From Natrialbaceae archaeon (GTDB taxonomy: Archaea > Halobacteriota > Halobacteria > Halobacteriales > Natrialbaceae), in contig PUPA01000229.1 in assembly GCA_003552885.1 (NCBI GenBank), positions 1 through 7,187 on the forward strand: a DNA stretch of 7,187 bases, in the 5' to 3' direction. A program made the position numbers and the translations under genes. A model generated the notes under the pieces. The model had not been told where the DNA came from and did not search any database. It saw only the letters and a list, made by a program, of their open reading frames with translations. Shown here piece by piece: positions 5,530-7,187 of the stretch (position 1 is the first letter of the stretch; the number at the start of each line of letters is the position of its first letter).

Positions 5530-5808
5530 ATGAGCGAAGACGACACGCCGGCCGACGATCCGGAGCTGACGCTGTATCGCTTACACGGCTGCCCGTACTG
5601 CGAGCGCGTCGTCCGGCGACTCGACCGGTACGGCCTCTCCGCCCGGTCGCGGTTCGTCGCCGGGGGACATAGCACCCGAAACGCCGTCGCGCGGGTCGCG
5701 GGGACGCGGTCGGTGCCCGTGCTGGTCGATCACGACCGTGGGGTGACGATGCCCGAGAGCGGCCGGATCGTCGAGTACCTCGATCGCATCTACGGGGAGG
5801 GAGCCTGA
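5530..5808 (+). CDS. Glutaredoxin-like / GST N-terminal domain protein with CPYC motif
   Basis: The protein is 92 residues with one thioredoxin-fold domain. ELTLYRLHGCPYCERVVRRL (12-31) carries the redox pair Cys21-Pro-Tyr-Cys24; RSVPVLVDHD (60-69) holds the cis-Pro turn (Val62-Pro63); PESGRIVEYL (75-84) matches the Glu-Ser that binds the gamma-glutamyl part of a thiol in GST-N and glutaredoxin proteins. No GST C-terminal helical domain is present. Haloarchaea generally use gamma-glutamylcysteine rather than glutathione, so a low-molecular-thiol oxidoreductase acting with that thiol is inferred. The stop TGA is directly followed by the ATG of the redoxin gene with no bases between, so the two form an operon. 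ATG 5530 is supported by the promoter 30 bases upstream. Confidence 0.9.
   Translation: MSEDDTPADDPELTLYRLHGCPYCERVVRRLDRYGLSARSRFVAGGHSTRNAVARVAGTRSVPVLVDHDRGVTMPESGRIVEYLDRIYGEGA
5796..5800 (+). promoter_or_regulatory. Shine-Dalgarno site of the redoxin gene
   Basis: GGAGG ends 8 bases before ATG 5809. This internal gene has a proper ribosome binding site inside the coding end of its neighbour, in contrast to the leaderless first genes of this window. Confidence 0.6.
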
Positions 5809-6315
5809 ATGGTCGACTTCGAGCTGGTCGCGTTCCCGCCGTCTGATCACCCCGAACCCGGCGACCGCGCGCCCGATTTCACCCGGCCGCTGGTCACCGA
5901 CGAGTACTGGGAAGACCGTACGCTCTCGGGGCTCGCGGCCGAGTCGGGCGGCGTCTGTCTGCTCTTTTACCCGCTGAACTGGGGCGGGAAGTCCCGCTAC
6001 TGGTGGTCGGAGATCACAGAGCGTAGCTGGCCCGTCGAGGAGCCCGCCGTCGTCGGGGTCGGCATCTCACAGCCGTTCGACCACCGGCGGTTCGCCGACT
6101 TCCTCGACCTGTCGTACCCGCTGTACTCCGATCCCCGAAACGACGTCGCGCGGGCCTACGATATCGTCCACGATCTGGATGGGATGGAAGGGATCGAAGA
6201 ACCCCGGCCGGCAGTGTTCGTCGTCGACGAGGAGCTCCTCGTCGAGTACGCCTGGGTCGCCGAGGAGTGGCCACAGTCCCCGCCGTTCGACGAGGTCGAG
6301 GCGGCGATGGAGTAG
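5809..6315 (+). CDS. Redoxin/peroxiredoxin-fold (AhpC/TSA-like) protein without the peroxidatic Cys
   Basis: The protein is 168 residues. The N-terminal GDRAPDFTRPLVTDEYWED (18-36) and CLLFYPLNWGGKSRYWW (50-66) are the APDF and F-x-P segments of AhpC/TSA-type peroxiredoxins; VVGVGISQPFDHRRFADFL (81-99) and YPLYSDPRNDVARAYDIV (103-120) match the later family strands, and RPAVFVVDEELLVEYAWV (133-150) the strand after the fold's turn. In classical members F-x-P leads to T-x-x-C; here the same spacing gives Gly59 and Ser62, and the only Cys in the protein (Cys50) sits before the strand. A peroxidase of the usual mechanism is therefore unlikely; a partner of the upstream CPYC protein, a regulator or a binding role is possible. 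It is cytoplasmic, with no signal peptide. Confidence 0.85.
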   Translation: MVDFELVAFPPSDHPEPGDRAPDFTRPLVTDEYWEDRTLSGLAAESGGVCLLFYPLNWGGKSRYWWSEITERSWPVEEPAVVGVGISQPFDHRRFADFLDLSYPLYSDPRNDVARAYDIVHDLDGMEGIEEPRPAVFVVDEELLVEYAWVAEEWPQSPPFDEVEAAME

Positions 6316-6364
6316 GCCGGGGGCCGGTGACGGGAGGCCGGGGGCCGGTGACGGGAGGCCGGGA
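6315..6364. repeat. 21-base tandem repeat after the redoxin stop codon
   Basis: Two perfect copies (6315-6335 and 6336-6356) begin with GGCCGGGGGCCGGTGACGG, and a third partial copy GGCCGGGA follows (6357-6364). The array starts on the last base of the TAG stop. Each unit holds CCGG-GGG-CCGG, a short palindrome. It lies between the redoxin gene and the promoter of the next gene. I see no coding or T-tract terminator signal in it. Confidence 0.8.
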
Positions 6365-6411
6365 GTCGGAAGCGGCGGGGGTGCCACTGGCTCCGATCGG
6401 CGGCGTCCGAC

Positions 6412-6418
6412 TTTTGAG
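6412..6418 (+). promoter_or_regulatory. TATA-like promoter of the lycopene-cyclase-like gene
   Basis: TTTTGAG begins 28 bases before ATG 6440, followed by GGGGACCGA (6422-6430), the same string as at 5511-5519 after the redoxin operon promoter. The heptamer is also the one at the Nmad3-like gene. Confidence 0.6.
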
Positions 6419-6439
6419 CGTGGGGACCGAACGCGCGGT

Positions 6440-6739
6440 ATGGTACCCAACATCGGCGTTCTCGGACGATACACCTACCTCGCAACGGAGCTGTTCTGGG
6501 GGGCGATCGCGTTCGCCCTCCTCCGGCGGGCCGGCGCGCTCCGGCGGGCCGCGGTCACGATCCTCGCGCTGTACCCGATCGCGTACGTCTGGGATCGGTA
6601 CACCCTCGCGGTCGGCGTCTTCTCGATCGAGCTCCGGACGGGGGTCGAGATCGCCGGCATCCCCCTCGAGGAACACCTGTTCATGGCCGTTGTTCCCGGA
6701 CTCGTGATCGCCTTCCACGAGACGATCTTCGGCGACTGA
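6440..6739 (+). CDS. Single lycopene-cyclase-domain (CrtYc/d-like) membrane protein
   Basis: The protein is 99 residues with about three membrane helices (11-29, 37-50 and 78-93). It resembles one repeat of the heterodimeric/fused lycopene cyclase family, which in full form has two such repeats: TYLATELFWGAIAFALLRR (12-30), YPIAYVWDRYTLAVGVF (45-61) and GVEIAGIPLEEHLFMAVVP (68-86), the last holding the family's P-x-E-E motif. A complete haloarchaeal lycopene cyclase, which makes beta-carotene for retinal, is more than twice as long. Here the second repeat is not present in the window, so the product may act as a homodimer, pair with another half elsewhere, or do another isoprenoid-related job. 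It has its own promoter, and a methyltransferase gene follows 65 bases after the stop. Confidence 0.8.
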   Translation: MVPNIGVLGRYTYLATELFWGAIAFALLRRAGALRRAAVTILALYPIAYVWDRYTLAVGVFSIELRTGVEIAGIPLEEHLFMAVVPGLVIAFHETIFGD

Positions 6740-6761
6740 TCGCTCTACGCGATCTTCGGCG
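6723..6761. repeat. 12-base direct repeat at the lycopene-cyclase-like gene end
   Basis: CGATCTTCGGCG occurs at 6723-6734, in the last codons of the gene, and again at 6750-6761, 27 bases later in the gap. It resembles the other gene-end duplications in this window but is short enough to be chance. Confidence 0.4.
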
Positions 6762-6775
6762 TCACGAACGAACCG

Positions 6776-6781
6776 TTTTAC
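6776..6781 (+). promoter_or_regulatory. TATA-like promoter of the methyltransferase gene
   Basis: TTTTAC begins 29 bases before ATG 6805, consistent with a leaderless transcript separate from the preceding gene. Confidence 0.55.
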
Positions 6782-6804
6782 TCGGTCCCGGCTCAGGTGG
6801 GCGT

Positions 6805-7187
6805 ATGAGCGTCCGCGAGGAGTTCGACCGCTGGGCCACCGAGGGCCGGGATAGGGGGATGGAAGAACGCCACTGGAACACCGCGAAGGAGGCGCTCGCG
6901 CGGATGCCGGTCGAGCCCGGCGACGTCGTGGTCGATCTGGGCTGTGGCAGCGGCTACGCGGGCCGGGCCCTGCGGGAGACTTACGACGCCGGCGCGGTCT
7001 ACGGGCTGGACGGCTCGCCGGCGATGGCACGGAACGCGGCCTCCTACACGGCCGACGACCGGGTCGGCTACGTGGTCGGCGAGTTCGGCTCGCTGCCGTT
7101 CGCCGACGACGCGATCGATCACGTCTGGTCGATGGAGGCGTTCTACTACGCCACAGATCCCGAAGAGACCCTCGCGGAGGTCGCCCG
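6805..7187 (+). CDS. Class I SAM-dependent methyltransferase (3' end outside window)
   Basis: 127 codons are present from ATG 6805 and the frame is open at the right edge. The Rossmann-type SAM fold is visible: VVVDLGCGSGYAGRAL (41-56) is motif I with the Gly-rich loop, AVYGLDGSPAMARNA (64-78) is the second strand with Asp69 expected to hold the SAM ribose, and GEFGSLPFADDAIDHVWSME (92-111) covers the later motif region before the F-Y-Y-A segment. The N-terminal MEERHWNTAKEAL is of a kind seen in haloarchaeal small methyltransferases. The substrate cannot be told. A promoter 29 bases upstream fits this start. Nothing ties its function to the lycopene-cyclase-like gene except closeness. Confidence 0.9.
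   Translation, partial: MSVREEFDRWATEGRDRGMEERHWNTAKEALARMPVEPGDVVVDLGCGSGYAGRALRETYDAGAVYGLDGSPAMARNAASYTADDRVGYVVGEFGSLPFADDAIDHVWSMEAFYYATDPEETLAEVA

Noticed and set aside
4893..5672. Plus-strand open frame opposite nnr
   Set aside because: nnr has complete two-domain motifs over the same bases; this frame shows none.
5427..5675. Upstream extension of nnr to the first Met of its open frame
   Set aside because: It would overlap the divergent promoter and the CPYC gene, and the family's usual start MITGRRMAAVDENA is at 5426.
6014..7030. Minus-strand open frame of 338 codons across the redoxin, cyclase-like and methyltransferase genes
   Set aside because: Very arginine-rich, spans three convincing genes and two promoters, so it is a composition artefact.

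Overview
The window looks like haloarchaeal chromosome. It is very GC-rich, the predicted proteins are acidic, there are two Tat (twin-arginine) signal peptides including one lipoprotein type, and almost every first gene of a transcription unit has an archaeal TATA-like element 27-31 bases upstream of the start codon, the layout of leaderless haloarchaeal transcripts. Species cannot be named from the sequence. I see no tRNA, rRNA, insertion sequence, CRISPR array, integrase or phage gene. Most genes resemble ordinary haloarchaeal core or conserved genes.

Layout, left to right. On the minus strand: a Tat lipoprotein cut by the left edge (start 478), then a 343-base gap holding a hairpin and a 34-base tandem repeat array, then a gene resembling the putative nucleotide-modification Nmad3 family (GTG start 1625). 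Diverging from it on the plus strand: a 69-residue two-helix membrane protein (1732-1941), a DedA/VTT membrane protein (GTG start 2117), an acylphosphatase (2710-2988) and a small Tat-exported protein (3019-3450). The latter meets moaC head-on with one base between stop codons. The minus-strand pair nnr-moaC (5426 to 3452) overlaps by 8 bases. Diverging from nnr on the plus strand is a two-gene redox unit: a CPYC glutaredoxin/GST-N protein (5530-5808) directly followed by a redoxin-fold protein that seems to lack the peroxidatic cysteine (5809-6315). The window ends with a single-domain lycopene-cyclase-like membrane protein (6440-6739) and the start of a SAM-dependent methyltransferase (6805 onward, cut).

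How the genes work together. Two units are clear. nnr-moaC joins repair of damaged NAD(P)H with molybdopterin synthesis, with overlapping reading frames that suggest translational coupling. The CPYC protein plus redoxin pair looks like a small thiol or redox module. The other genes mostly have their own promoters and look like independent units.

The less expected content is in the gaps. Several intergenic regions carry imperfect tandem duplications with periods of 21-34 bases, often starting at or near a stop codon. Two promoters share a 15-base identical stretch. No clearly new multi-gene system is visible; the best candidates for follow-up are the cysteine-less redoxin pair, the lone lycopene cyclase half, the Nmad3-like gene and the repeat arrays.
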